A stretch of DNA of 21,004 bases, from NCBI GenBank assembly GCA_039798745.1, contig JBDKFK010000027.1, forward strand, positions 1-21,004, read 5' to 3'. Numbering within the stretch: position 1 is the first letter of the stretch; each line of letters opens with the position of its first letter. The notes below the pieces were generated by a model that saw only the letters and a list, made by a program, of their open reading frames with translations, was not told where the DNA came from and made no database searches. A program made the position numbers and the translations under genes. The DNA comes from JBDKFK01 sp039798745. Its GTDB lineage: Bacteria > Patescibacteriota > Microgenomatia > UBA1406 > GWC2-37-13. Shown here one piece after another: positions 5,724-13,420 of this stretch.

Positions 5724-6023
5724 TTATTTTCTTATCTCAAGGGTCTCAAAGATATCTTTGGGATCCTGCCAGATAACTTCAACATCTACGACATGCGCGA
5801 TTGCGGGACCTTGCTTCACCGCTTCTACTATTTCTTCCACCTTTTTTTCATCCCCCTGAAATACCGCTTCGATACCTCCGCTTTTTCCAAAAATTTCCGG
5901 CCTCTCAAAATTATCCCGTACCCATCCATTTACGCCGATCATCTTTGCCTGGATTCTTATCCACGCGCGAAAACCCGCACCGATAACGTCACCTTTTATA
6001 TATACATGCGCCTGAGTTAACAT
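5724..6023 (-). CDS. Acylphosphatase-like protein with catalytic-site change
   Basis: A 99-aa protein of the acylphosphatase family, small alpha/beta-fold enzymes that hydrolyse acyl-phosphates such as carbamoyl phosphate. Visible family features are the phosphate loop region GDVIGAGFR (11-19) with the essential Arg19, GWVR (33-36), GGIEAVFQG near 50-58, and the closing GPAIAHVVDVEV near 72-83. The catalytic Asn of the usual GWVRN motif is replaced by Asp (D37, followed by N38). An insert follows (ERPEIFGKSG), as I recall from CPR relatives. Activity may be reduced or altered. The gene starts 6 bases after the stop of the upstream TPR-like gene and is followed after 8 bases by the membrane-protein gene, so the three are probably one operon. 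No Shine-Dalgarno site is visible. Confidence 0.88.
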   Translation of the reverse strand: MLTQAHVYIKGDVIGAGFRAWIRIQAKMIGVNGWVRDNFERPEIFGKSGGIEAVFQGDEKKVEEIVEAVKQGPAIAHVVDVEVIWQDPKDIFETLEIRK

Positions 6024-6029
6024 ACGTAT

Positions 6030-6503
6030 TTATTTTTTCCCGACATCAGGATCTACTGCGCGGGCTCGCTGCAAATAACTTTCCGCCTTATGGACTGCTC
6101 CATTTTCACGATATAACACATGGAGACTATATAAAACATCGCGCGCTTCATTATTGCGTTTAAGAGATTCTTCCAGCTGATGGATAAGCTGTTCCCGTTC
6201 AAGTTTCGGAGCAATAATTTCATCTTCAATGCTTCTTCCGTATAACGATGTATTGAGCGTAAGTAATGCCGCGTATTCTGGAAGTGGTTTGATAATTTTA
6301 AGAAAGGTTACGGTAGCTCCAGGTTGTTCATTAATGACTTTATAGTAGAGAGGTGAGACTGTCTGTGAAGCGATAATATTGCCAATTACCATAACGAGTA
6401 CTGTGACAGCACAGGTTATCTTTACCCAGTATTTCAATTCTTTATGAATATGCTTTAGTGATTTTTTAGAAAAAATAAGCCCTTTCACCAACTGATCTGT
6501 CAT
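6030..6503 (-). CDS. Membrane-anchored protein with TPR-like C-terminus
   Basis: The product is 157 aa from the chosen start. A cytoplasmic basic N-terminus (about 1-30) precedes one membrane segment (about 31-49, ITCAVTVLVMVIGNIIA). A probably extracytoplasmic part ends in helices resembling tetratricopeptide repeats (LYSLHVLYRENGAVHKAESYLQ, then AVDP). The frame is open to an ATG at 6545, but TATAAT at 6510-6515 (minus strand) lies exactly 6 bases before the ATG at 6503, which predicts transcription starting on that codon; 6503 is therefore preferred. It heads the operon with the acylphosphatase and the membrane protein, and is divergent from the Hpt gene of the pilus region. A scaffold or assembly role is possible but unproven. 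Confidence 0.72.
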   Translation of the reverse strand: MTDQLVKGLIFSKKSLKHIHKELKYWVKITCAVTVLVMVIGNIIASQTVSPLYYKVINEQPGATVTFLKIIKPLPEYAALLTLNTSLYGRSIEDEIIAPKLEREQLIHQLEESLKRNNEARDVLYSLHVLYRENGAVHKAESYLQRARAVDPDVGKK

Positions 6504-6509
6504 AGAGGT

Positions 6510-6515
6510 ATTATA
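6510..6515 (-). promoter_or_regulatory. -10 box of the minus-strand operon (leaderless type)
   Basis: TATAAT on the minus strand with 6 bases before the ATG at 6503; the expected start coincides with the A of ATG. The 51-base gap up to 6554 is shared with the divergent Hpt gene. Confidence 0.55.
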
Positions 6516-6554
6516 CTTGAATCTTATCGTCAGGCATAGTACCATACATATACT

Positions 6555-6962
6555 ATGACTCCTTTCGATACTTCTGCCTATAAAGAGCTTTATATATCAA
6601 CCGCAAGGGATTATCTAGCATCAATGGAGACTCATCTTCAGCGTCTTGTTGGTGTGCGTCCTGACCGTGAACTTATGGATTCCGTACTTATTCCCGCGCA
6701 TTCGTTGAAAAGCCAAGGGTATGTCATGGGATATATGCTTACCGGCCGGTTGGCCGCAGTACTTGAGAAAAAATTACTAGAGCTTAAAAATACTCAGTCC
6801 CTCCTCCTGACCGACCATGATATCACGGTTATGCTTACTGCTGTTCACGAACTTCGTGAATCACTAACGAATATTGAACGTAGCTCGGCCGAACCCGATC
6901 TAACAACAATTATTAACACTGCTGAAAAACAGTTGGGAGTAACCGTTCCTCCCATTATCTAA
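6555..6962 (+). CDS. Hpt-domain phosphotransfer protein
   Basis: A 135-aa all-helical protein with the histidine phosphotransfer motif IPAHSLKSQG; H49 is the expected phosphorylated histidine. The motif resembles the P1 domain of CheA and ChpA. Hpt proteins relay phosphate between a kinase and receivers. The stop is followed 3 bases later by a CheY-like receiver, so the two probably form a relay pair controlling the pilus operon or motor beside them. There is no kinase domain here, so a separate kinase must exist elsewhere if the relay is active. No Shine-Dalgarno site precedes the ATG. TATACT lies directly against the start codon, too close to serve as a usual -10 for this start, so the promoter position is unclear. 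Confidence 0.8.
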   Translation: MTPFDTSAYKELYISTARDYLASMETHLQRLVGVRPDRELMDSVLIPAHSLKSQGYVMGYMLTGRLAAVLEKKLLELKNTQSLLLTDHDITVMLTAVHELRESLTNIERSSAEPDLTTIINTAEKQLGVTVPPII

Positions 6963-6965
6963 TCT

Positions 6966-7337
6966 ATGCGCATACTACTCATCGAAGATGATATGTTCTT
7001 TCAAAAGTTTTATTCACTGAAACTAAAAGAGGCAGGCTACGAGATTGAGACGGCGATAGACGGAGAGCAGGGTTTAGAAAAAATCCGCTCATATAGGCCA
7101 GACCTTATACTGCTTGATTTAGTTATGCCCAAAAAAGATGGCTTTGAGGTACTTGAAGAAAAAAAACAAGATACAGATATACAGGCTATACCGACACTTG
7201 TGTTTTCTACTCTGGGACAAGAGGCCGATATAGAACGGGCTAAAAACCTCGGCGCCCTTGATTACATAAACAAAAGTTTCTTTGACTTTGAGAACCTTAG
7301 ACTGAAGATAGAAAACAGTTTGCCCACACCCTCATAA
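6966..7337 (+). CDS. Single-domain response regulator (CheY/PilH-like)
   Basis: This 123-aa protein is one complete receiver domain without an output domain. Acid pocket D8/D9 (IEDD), phospho-acceptor D51 (LLDLVMP), conserved Thr/Ser position S81/T82 (FSTLG) and Lys103 (INKS) are all present, so it should be phosphorylatable. Without an output domain it should act by binding a partner, as CheY, PilG and PilH do. It starts 3 bases after the Hpt gene with no Shine-Dalgarno site, indicating co-transcription, and sits 62 bases before pilB. The likely role is control of pilus extension; this is inference from context. Confidence 0.92.
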   Translation: MRILLIEDDMFFQKFYSLKLKEAGYEIETAIDGEQGLEKIRSYRPDLILLDLVMPKKDGFEVLEEKKQDTDIQAIPTLVFSTLGQEADIERAKNLGALDYINKSFFDFENLRLKIENSLPTPS

Positions 7338-7359
7338 AAACCTACCTCACTACCCTTAA

Positions 7360-7390
7360 TTAATGTATTATTAATGTATTAGACTATAAC
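7360..7390 (+). promoter_or_regulatory. pilB operon promoter with tandem 11-bp repeat
   Basis: Two adjacent copies of TTAATGTATTA (7360-7370, 7371-7381) are followed by the -10-like TATAAC (7385-7390), 9 bases before the pilB ATG, so the predicted leader is about 3 bases. There is no good -35 box; the repeats occupy that place and could be an activator site or an AT-rich upstream element. Confidence 0.5.
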
Positions 7391-7399
7391 TTTTGTTTT

Positions 7400-9085
7400 A
7401 TGCTATTATCCGACGATCAACTACGTGAGCTTGTCACCAAAGCAGGACTCATTGACGAAAAAGGAATTGCGATGGTGCACGAATACTCAAAAAATGCCGA
7501 TATCTCATTTGCCAATGCTCTGGTCGAAAAGAATATCCTGTCTGATGAAAATCTGGGCATCATGATCGCCGATCATCTCAAGATTCCTTTCGTTGTGCTC
7601 GCCAAGATATCCATACCGGACGAGGTGTATCGTATTATCCCCGAAAAACTTGCCAGACGGAATAAAATGATTGCGTTTGCCCGGGATACTGAGGGCGTCC
7701 GAATCGCGATGGTTGACCCAACAAATACAGAGATTCTTAAGATGATTGAAAAGAAAACCGACGCCAAAATTCTTCCCCACCTTGCAACAGAACGCGATAT
7801 CAACAGCACATTTCAGATATACAAAAAAGATCTGCAAAAAGCGTTTGATAATATTCTCAAAAATGTAAACGATAAATCTGGGAATACTCTCATGGAAGAT
7901 GCTCCGGTCGCCAAGATGGTGGATATGCTCATAGACTATGCATACCAGGATAAAACCTCAGACATTCATATAGAACCTCAGGAAAAAAACTCTCTTATTC
8001 GCTTTCGTATTGATGGTATATTACACGACATGCTTATCCTTCCAAAAAATCTCCATGATCGGGTCGTTACCAGAATTAAAGTACTCTCTCGACTGAGGAC
8101 AGATGAACATCTCGCGGCCCAGGACGGAAAGATGCGGGCAAAACTGGAAGAAGAGAATCTTGATATCCGGGTTTCAATAGTGCCGATCGTCGAAGGTGAA
8201 AAAATTGTTATGCGTCTGCTTTCATCACACTCCCGGTCTATAACACTCAAAGATCTCGGAATGAATGAACAGGATCTTAAAAAAATTACCCGCGGTTTCA
8301 ATAAATCGTACGGCATGATCTTATCGACCGGTCCGACGGGCTCAGGAAAATCCACATCGATTTACTCTATCCTTAAAATTCTCAATGTCAGAGAACGAAA
8401 CATTACAACCATCGAAGACCCTGTTGAGTATCGGGTAAAGGGAGTAAATCAGATACAGGTAAACCCGAAAACAAACCTTACGTTCGCGGCAGGGCTAAGA
8501 AGCATACTGCGACAGGACCCTAATGTTGTATTTGTCGGCGAAATTCGTGATAGCGAAACCGCGGGTATTGCTGTGAATGCTGCACTCACCGGACATCTTG
8601 TATTATCAACGCTTCATACAAATGACGCTGCCACCGCACTTCCCCGTCTTGTGGACATGAAAGTCGAACCGTTTTTGGTCGCTTCAACAGTGAACGTCAT
8701 CATTGGACAGCGTCTCGTGAGACAAATCTGTGATATGTGTAAAACCTCAATTATGGTATCCAATGAGGAGCTGAAAAAAAACCTGCCCGAACCTATGATC
8801 AAAAAATACTTCGGAAACAAAACTGAGGTTCGTATCTATAAAGGACAGGGATGCAAAATCTGCCATCTGACCGGCTACTCCGGACGCATCGGTGTATTTG
8901 AAGTTCTCGAGGTAACAAAAGAAATAAAGAATATGATCTCTGAAAAGGTAGACTCAGACGTAATCGCCAAAAAGGCAATGGAGCTTGGTATGTCGAGCAT
9001 GCTGGATGATGGATTGGAGAAAGTACTTCAAGGCAAGACTACTATTGAAGAAGTTCTGCGTGTTACGAAGGTCGAATCTTTATGA
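7400..9085 (+). CDS. Type IV pilus assembly ATPase PilB
   Basis: A 561-aa GspE/PilB-type secretion ATPase that powers pilus extension at the inner face of the membrane. The N-terminal GspE_N/MshEN-like region covers about 1-140. The ATPase core has Walker A GPTGSGKST (311-319), an Asp-box region (TTIEDPVEYR) near 338, Walker B VGEIRD (379-384) and a His box (TGHLVLSTLHTNDA) near 399-412. Two CxxC pairs (C444/C447 and C485/C488) form the zinc-binding element typical of PilB/GspE extension ATPases. Complete length. It opens the pilus operon and overlaps pilC by the ATGA of stop and start. There is no Shine-Dalgarno site, and the TATAAC box 9 bases upstream suggests a near-leaderless transcript. 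PilB is preferred over the retraction ATPase PilT because of the N-domain and zinc cysteines. Confidence 0.96.
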   Translation: MLLSDDQLRELVTKAGLIDEKGIAMVHEYSKNADISFANALVEKNILSDENLGIMIADHLKIPFVVLAKISIPDEVYRIIPEKLARRNKMIAFARDTEGVRIAMVDPTNTEILKMIEKKTDAKILPHLATERDINSTFQIYKKDLQKAFDNILKNVNDKSGNTLMEDAPVAKMVDMLIDYAYQDKTSDIHIEPQEKNSLIRFRIDGILHDMLILPKNLHDRVVTRIKVLSRLRTDEHLAAQDGKMRAKLEEENLDIRVSIVPIVEGEKIVMRLLSSHSRSITLKDLGMNEQDLKKITRGFNKSYGMILSTGPTGSGKSTSIYSILKILNVRERNITTIEDPVEYRVKGVNQIQVNPKTNLTFAAGLRSILRQDPNVVFVGEIRDSETAGIAVNAALTGHLVLSTLHTNDAATALPRLVDMKVEPFLVASTVNVIIGQRLVRQICDMCKTSIMVSNEELKKNLPEPMIKKYFGNKTEVRIYKGQGCKICHLTGYSGRIGVFEVLEVTKEIKNMISEKVDSDVIAKKAMELGMSSMLDDGLEKVLQGKTTIEEVLRVTKVESL

Positions 9086-10134
9086 AAACAAACAACATAC
9101 GTTTATCATCCACAGATAAAATATCATTCATTAGTAACATGGCGACCATGCTTGGCGCCGGAATCTCCATTCTGGAAGTTGTTGATTCACTCCTTGAAGA
9201 CGCAAAAGGTGGACAGCAGAAACTCTTAACTGCGCTTCGCGAAGATCTGACACAGGGAAAGCATGTATACATATGCTTTTCCCGCTTTCCTCAGGTCTTT
9301 GACAAAGTAACGGTGAATATAATCAAAGCATCGGAGGAAGCCGGAACTCTCGATGTAACACTGCGTGATTTAAAACAAAATATACAAAAAGAAATTGAGT
9401 TCAATGATAAGGTCAAAGCCGCGATGACATATCCCGCTGTTATCTTTCTCGTATTCGTCGGTGTTTTGCTTATGATCCTGGTTGTAGTCGTCCCTAAAAT
9501 ATCGAGTGTTTTTCTTCGTATGAATGTACCTCTTCCGTTACCTACCCGGGTAATGATTTTTACCTCAGACTTTTTACTCAAACATACGCTTGCCGTTATT
9601 GCGACATCAATACTTACCTCAGTCGGATTCTTCTTGATTTACCGAAACAACCGGCGGGCAGTTCTCAATATTATATTCGGGCTCCCTCTTATAAGAGATC
9701 TTATCAAAGAAATCGATCTGACACGCTTCACACGAAGTCTGTATCTACTCCTGAGTTCGGGCATACCGATTACATCAGGACTTGAACTTACACACGATGT
9801 CGTAATGCGTAAAGACATAGCAGCTATGATAGATCACACATACCAGATGGTACTCTCAGGCAAACGCATTTCGGAAGGGATGAAAGTATATAAAGGTATT
9901 GTCCCGACCATTATGATAAAGATCATCGAAGCGGGAGAAAAAACAGGCACACTCGATCGTTCTATGCAGGATATCTCTACCTTCCTTGATTATCAGGTGA
10001 CTAATACTCTCCGTACACTGACGGCATTGCTTGAACCGATAATGTTAGTATTCGTTGGCGTAATGATCGGAGGAATGATGCTCGCGATTATAGCTCCGAT
10101 TTATGGACTTATCGGCCAGGTCGGAGGACATTAA
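9082..10134 (+). CDS. Type IV pilus inner-membrane platform protein PilC
   Basis: A 350-aa polytopic protein of the PilC/GspF family, which forms the membrane platform turned by PilB. Two T2SSF-type repeats are visible. The first has MLGAGISILEVVDSL near 15-29, SEEAGTLD near 83 and AMTYPAVIFLVFVG near 114. The second has LLSSGIPITSGLELT near 223-237, EAGEKTGTLD near 287 and a closing membrane segment near 318-342. It is shorter than the roughly 400 aa of many PilC proteins because the N-terminal cytoplasmic tail is short, as is common in compact genomes. The start ATG overlaps the pilB stop by 4 bases, which fixes it and implies coupled translation. Confidence 0.95.
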   Translation: MKTNNIRLSSTDKISFISNMATMLGAGISILEVVDSLLEDAKGGQQKLLTALREDLTQGKHVYICFSRFPQVFDKVTVNIIKASEEAGTLDVTLRDLKQNIQKEIEFNDKVKAAMTYPAVIFLVFVGVLLMILVVVVPKISSVFLRMNVPLPLPTRVMIFTSDFLLKHTLAVIATSILTSVGFFLIYRNNRRAVLNIIFGLPLIRDLIKEIDLTRFTRSLYLLLSSGIPITSGLELTHDVVMRKDIAAMIDHTYQMVLSGKRISEGMKVYKGIVPTIMIKIIEAGEKTGTLDRSMQDISTFLDYQVTNTLRTLTALLEPIMLVFVGVMIGGMMLAIIAPIYGLIGQVGGH

Positions 10135-10136
10135 TC

Positions 10137-10631
10137 ATGAAAAAATCTTTCAATACAACAGCCGGATTTACCTTTGTTGAGATTATTGTCGTAATAGGAA
10201 TACTCGCTACTATTGCCGGCCTTACTATAATGAATCTTTCAGGAGTACAACGACGGGCATATCTTAATACTCAGTTGACGACAACAATAGCCGACCTCAA
10301 ATCACAACAGTTAAAAGCAATGACCGGCGATACAGAAGGTCGATCTACCCATGATGCGTATGGTATTCATTTTGGAAGCAGCTCGTACACATTATTTCAT
10401 GGATTAACATACAACGCCTCTGATTCAAGCAATTTTACTATCAACCTCGATGGTAATATCGACCTGACTAATATAACTCTGCCTCAGTCTGAAATTATCT
10501 TCACGAGCGGCAGCGGGGAACTAACAAACTATATACAAGGAGCAGACGCATTCACACTACGAAACACGTTAAATGGAGATCAAAAAACAGTAACTATTAA
10601 TAGATATGGGGTTATTATATCGATTAACTAA
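10137..10631 (+). CDS. FimT/GspH-like pseudopilin
   Basis: A 164-aa prepilin-like protein. The 10-residue leader ends in Gly10, followed by FTFVEIIVVIGILA, with Glu at mature position 5 and a hydrophobic helix, so prepilin peptidase should cut between G10 and F11. The rest is a beta-rich Ser/Thr/Asn-rich head, and the length fits GspH/FimT minor pseudopilins. The ATG is 2 bases after the pilC stop; GGAGG inside the pilC end, about 10 bases upstream, could serve as a ribosome site but may be only coding sequence. It is the first of four consecutive minor pilin genes. Exact class (FimT, GspH or FimU-like) is not resolved. Confidence 0.88.
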   Translation: MKKSFNTTAGFTFVEIIVVIGILATIAGLTIMNLSGVQRRAYLNTQLTTTIADLKSQQLKAMTGDTEGRSTHDAYGIHFGSSSYTLFHGLTYNASDSSNFTINLDGNIDLTNITLPQSEIIFTSGSGELTNYIQGADAFTLRNTLNGDQKTVTINRYGVIISIN

Positions 10632-10635
10632 GATT

Positions 10636-12555
10636 ATGCGTTCTATTTTGAAAAACCACCACGGAGAATCACTGATTGAGATACTGGTAGTTATGGCACT
10701 AGCCACTATCATTCTTCCGGCCATTCTTACCGGCTTCGTCAGCTCTCGTGAGGGAAAAGCTCAACAACAACAACGCGGCAAAGCCATTTCATTAGTCCGA
10801 GAAGCAGAAGAGGCTACAAGAAGCGTAAGAAACCAGGGATGGGCTTCGTTCGCCGTAAACGGGGTATACCACCCTGTTATCTCAAGTTCAAACTGGACTC
10901 TTGCTGCGGGCAGCGAAACTATTAACGGCTTTACCAGACAGATTGTAATAAGCGATGTAGCAAGAGACAGTAACGGAGCTATCGTAACTTCTGGTGGAAC
11001 GGTAGACCCTTCATCCAAAAAAGCTGTTATCACTGTTTCATGGACCACCCCGTCAACATCTTCCTCAGAGTCAACGGTATACCTGACACGCTATCAGGAT
11101 AATGCCGCATATACGCAGACCACTCTAGCTGATTTTACTGCGGGGACAAACAGCGGCACAGCCATCTCAAATGCCAGCGGCGGTGAAGTGATTCTGGGTG
11201 CGGGCGGCGGCGGCGGCGACTGGTGTTCTCCCAATCTGGGTTTAAATACTGTCGACCTGCCCAAAAGTGGTGTCGCGAACGGTATCTGGGCAATCGAGGG
11301 AAGAGTATTTGCCGGCACCGGCGATAACGCATCAGGGGTTTCTTTTGCGAATGTTCCGATTACCACCACATATCCACCATCAGGGGCAGTCGCGGGTACC
11401 TTTGATGGTTACAAGACCAATAGCGTATTTGGTGAAACAAACTATGCATATCTGGCAACAGACAATAACGGCAAAGAAATCGTGATCGTAAATTTGACAG
11501 CAACTCCCTACACAGAAAGTGGGTATTTTAACGCACCAGGTAATGGTTCGGGTAACAGTATCTTCGTATTAGGAAATATAGGGTACGTAACATCGGGGAG
11601 CAAACTACACACCTTTGACCTAAGTAGCAAAAGTGGCTCACGGAGTTTGTTAGGCAGCGTTGATCTTGCCGCTACCGGTAATAAGGTCTATGTAGTTGGT
11701 TCCTATGCATATGTTGCGCTCAACTCTACAAGCCAGCAACTGCAGGTAATCAATGTAAGCAACCCCGCCAGCCCAACTGTGGTAGCCCAAGCTGTGGTCG
11801 CCGGTCAGTCGGGCAGAGACCTTGTAGTGAACTCTTCCGGGACACGCGTCTATCTCGCGACGGCTTCTTCTTCTTCGCAAAGAGAGATGTTTATCATTGA
11901 CACGTCTACAAAAAGCGGCAACAGACCGACCGTCGGAAGTTATGAAGCCTCGGGTATGAGTCCGAAAGGAGTTGCCGTAGTGACCGGCAACAGAGCATTG
12001 CTTATTGGTACAAGTGCCGAAGAGTATCAGGTGATTGATATATCATCCGAATCTTCACCGACACGCTGCGGTGGCTTGAATGTAGATTCTGGCATCAACG
12101 GAATTAACGCCGTACTGCAGGCGGACGGGTATGCGTATTCATATATCATTACCGGTGACGCGAGTTCAGAGCTGAAAATAATCCTGGGGGGAGGCGGAAC
12201 AAATTTTTACGCTACTGGAGGAACGTTTATCTCCAGCGCGTTTGATCCCGGCTATCAGACCGCATTCAACCGGATCGATTTTAATTTTGCCCAGCCTTCA
12301 CAGACAACTATCCAGTTCCAGATTGCAGTCGCGGCTGCGGTGAGCGGGAGCTGCAGTGGAGCCACATATTCATTTATCGGACCAGATAAGACATCAAGTA
12401 CTTACTTTACATCGGCCTCAAGCTCAGTTCCTATTTTCTCAAGCGGCGCATATCAGAATCCTGGACGCTGCTTTAAATATAAAGCGATTCTTAATACCAC
12501 AGACAACAGTCAGACGCCGGTTCTTTATGATGTTACGGTAAATTATTCACCATGA
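10636..12555 (+). CDS. Prepilin fused to beta-propeller (tip adhesin candidate)
   Basis: A 639-aa secreted protein with a prepilin N-terminus: a 10-residue leader ending in G10, then ESLIEILVVMALA with Glu at mature position 5. The ATG at 10636, 4 bases after the previous stop, is preferred to an in-frame ATG at 10606, which would lengthen the leader and overlap the previous gene. A pilin-like region (about 40-170) and a Gly-rich hinge (near 190) lead to a propeller-like part, about 215-515, made of repeats with the LVIVD-type pattern (for example VVGSYAYVAL then LQVINVSNPASPTVV); I count six or seven blades. The C-terminal domain (about 527-639, with two Cys) is beta-rich and could bind carbohydrate or a partner. 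PilY1 also carries a propeller at the pilus tip, so a tip-adhesin role is a reasonable inference. Confidence 0.85.
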   Translation: MRSILKNHHGESLIEILVVMALATIILPAILTGFVSSREGKAQQQQRGKAISLVREAEEATRSVRNQGWASFAVNGVYHPVISSSNWTLAAGSETINGFTRQIVISDVARDSNGAIVTSGGTVDPSSKKAVITVSWTTPSTSSSESTVYLTRYQDNAAYTQTTLADFTAGTNSGTAISNASGGEVILGAGGGGGDWCSPNLGLNTVDLPKSGVANGIWAIEGRVFAGTGDNASGVSFANVPITTTYPPSGAVAGTFDGYKTNSVFGETNYAYLATDNNGKEIVIVNLTATPYTESGYFNAPGNGSGNSIFVLGNIGYVTSGSKLHTFDLSSKSGSRSLLGSVDLAATGNKVYVVGSYAYVALNSTSQQLQVINVSNPASPTVVAQAVVAGQSGRDLVVNSSGTRVYLATASSSSQREMFIIDTSTKSGNRPTVGSYEASGMSPKGVAVVTGNRALLIGTSAEEYQVIDISSESSPTRCGGLNVDSGINGINAVLQADGYAYSYIITGDASSELKIILGGGGTNFYATGGTFISSAFDPGYQTAFNRIDFNFAQPSQTTIQFQIAVAAAVSGSCSGATYSFIGPDKTSSTYFTSASSSVPIFSSGAYQNPGRCFKYKAILNTTDNSQTPVLYDVTVNYSP

Positions 12556-13046
12556 AAAAATCAGATCATACACATGCTTTCACACTTATTGAACTCCTTA
12601 TTTTCATGGCGCTGTTTTCTATTATCATCTTTTTACTAACAGACCTGTTTTCAGCTACATTACAGGTAAAGACGGAGTCAGAAGCGACATCTGCCGTGCA
12701 GGAAGATGGCAGCTATATTCTCTCCAGACTGATGTATGATATACCCAGAGCCTCTGCAGTTAGTATTCCTTCCTCTCTTGGCGCAACCGGCCAGTCTTTG
12801 CAAATTACTATAGATGGTATAAACTATTCATATGGACTGTCCGGAGGAAACCTGACGATTACGAATAACTACGGCACAAACGTACTGAACAGTACTGAAA
12901 CGACAGTATCCTCAGTTTCTTTTAAACGATTAGGAAATGGCAACGGTAAAGATACCATCCAAATACAGTTTACCGTTACAAGCACGGCTATAAGAAATTC
13001 AGGGGCAGAGTCGAGAAGTTTGCAGACTACTGTCGGATTGCGATAA
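12552..13046 (+). CDS. PilW/PilJ-like minor prepilin
   Basis: A 164-aa prepilin. The leader MKKSDHTHA is followed by FTLIELLIFMALF, with Glu at mature position 5 and a long hydrophobic helix. The residue before the predicted cut is Ala9 rather than the usual Gly, which prepilin peptidases tolerate. The remainder has the QEDGSYILSRLMYDI region usual in PilW-like minor pilins, then a beta-rich tail. The ATG overlaps the stop of the propeller gene as ATGA. With its neighbours it probably forms the initiation complex of the pilus. Confidence 0.87.
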   Translation: MKKSDHTHAFTLIELLIFMALFSIIIFLLTDLFSATLQVKTESEATSAVQEDGSYILSRLMYDIPRASAVSIPSSLGATGQSLQITIDGINYSYGLSGGNLTITNNYGTNVLNSTETTVSSVSFKRLGNGNGKDTIQIQFTVTSTAIRNSGAESRSLQTTVGLR

Positions 13047-13047
13047 A

Positions 13048-13419
13048 ATGTATATGAACAAAGGTCAAACAGTAATCATGCTTATGGTATTTATGGTAGT
13101 TGCGGTAACAATCACTACTGCCGCGGTGGTTCTTACTATCATAAACTCCCGGAATGCCAGCCGGCTAGAACAGGGAGAAGCAGCTCTGAGTCTTGCACAT
13201 AGCGGTGGTGAAAATGCTATGATGCGGCTGCTGAGAGATCCAAGCTATACAGGAGAAACACTCAGTTTGGGAGACGGCTCAGTCACAACAACTGTCTCAG
13301 GCAGCAACCCCAAAACAGTACTGTCAGTAGGCAGATTCGGCAATTTTTCACGAACAGTACAAATTGTTGCGACGGGGAGTGGATTTTTAACTGTTTCATC
13401 ATGGAAGGAAGCACCGTAA
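13048..13419 (+). CDS. PilX-like minor pilin
   Basis: A 123-aa protein with a short basic N-terminus ending in G6, then QTVIMLMVFMVVAVT, a hydrophobic helix near 7-30. The sequence EQGEAALSLAHSGGENAMMRLLRDP resembles the region after the helix in PilX/GspK-type minor pilins (ANSGGEEALIRL-like pattern). Glu at mature position 5 is absent, as in GspK and some PilX proteins that sit at the tip. It begins 1 base after the previous stop; a second in-frame ATG at 13054 is possible. No Shine-Dalgarno site. Position after the PilW-like gene supports the assignment. Confidence 0.8.
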   Translation: MYMNKGQTVIMLMVFMVVAVTITTAAVVLTIINSRNASRLEQGEAALSLAHSGGENAMMRLLRDPSYTGETLSLGDGSVTTTVSGSNPKTVLSVGRFGNFSRTVQIVATGSGFLTVSSWKEAP

Positions 13420-13420
13420 T

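Noticed and set aside
10606..10635. Earlier start of the propeller pilin
   Set aside because: It would give a 20-residue leader and overlap the previous gene. The ATG at 10636 gives the usual 10-residue prepilin leader.
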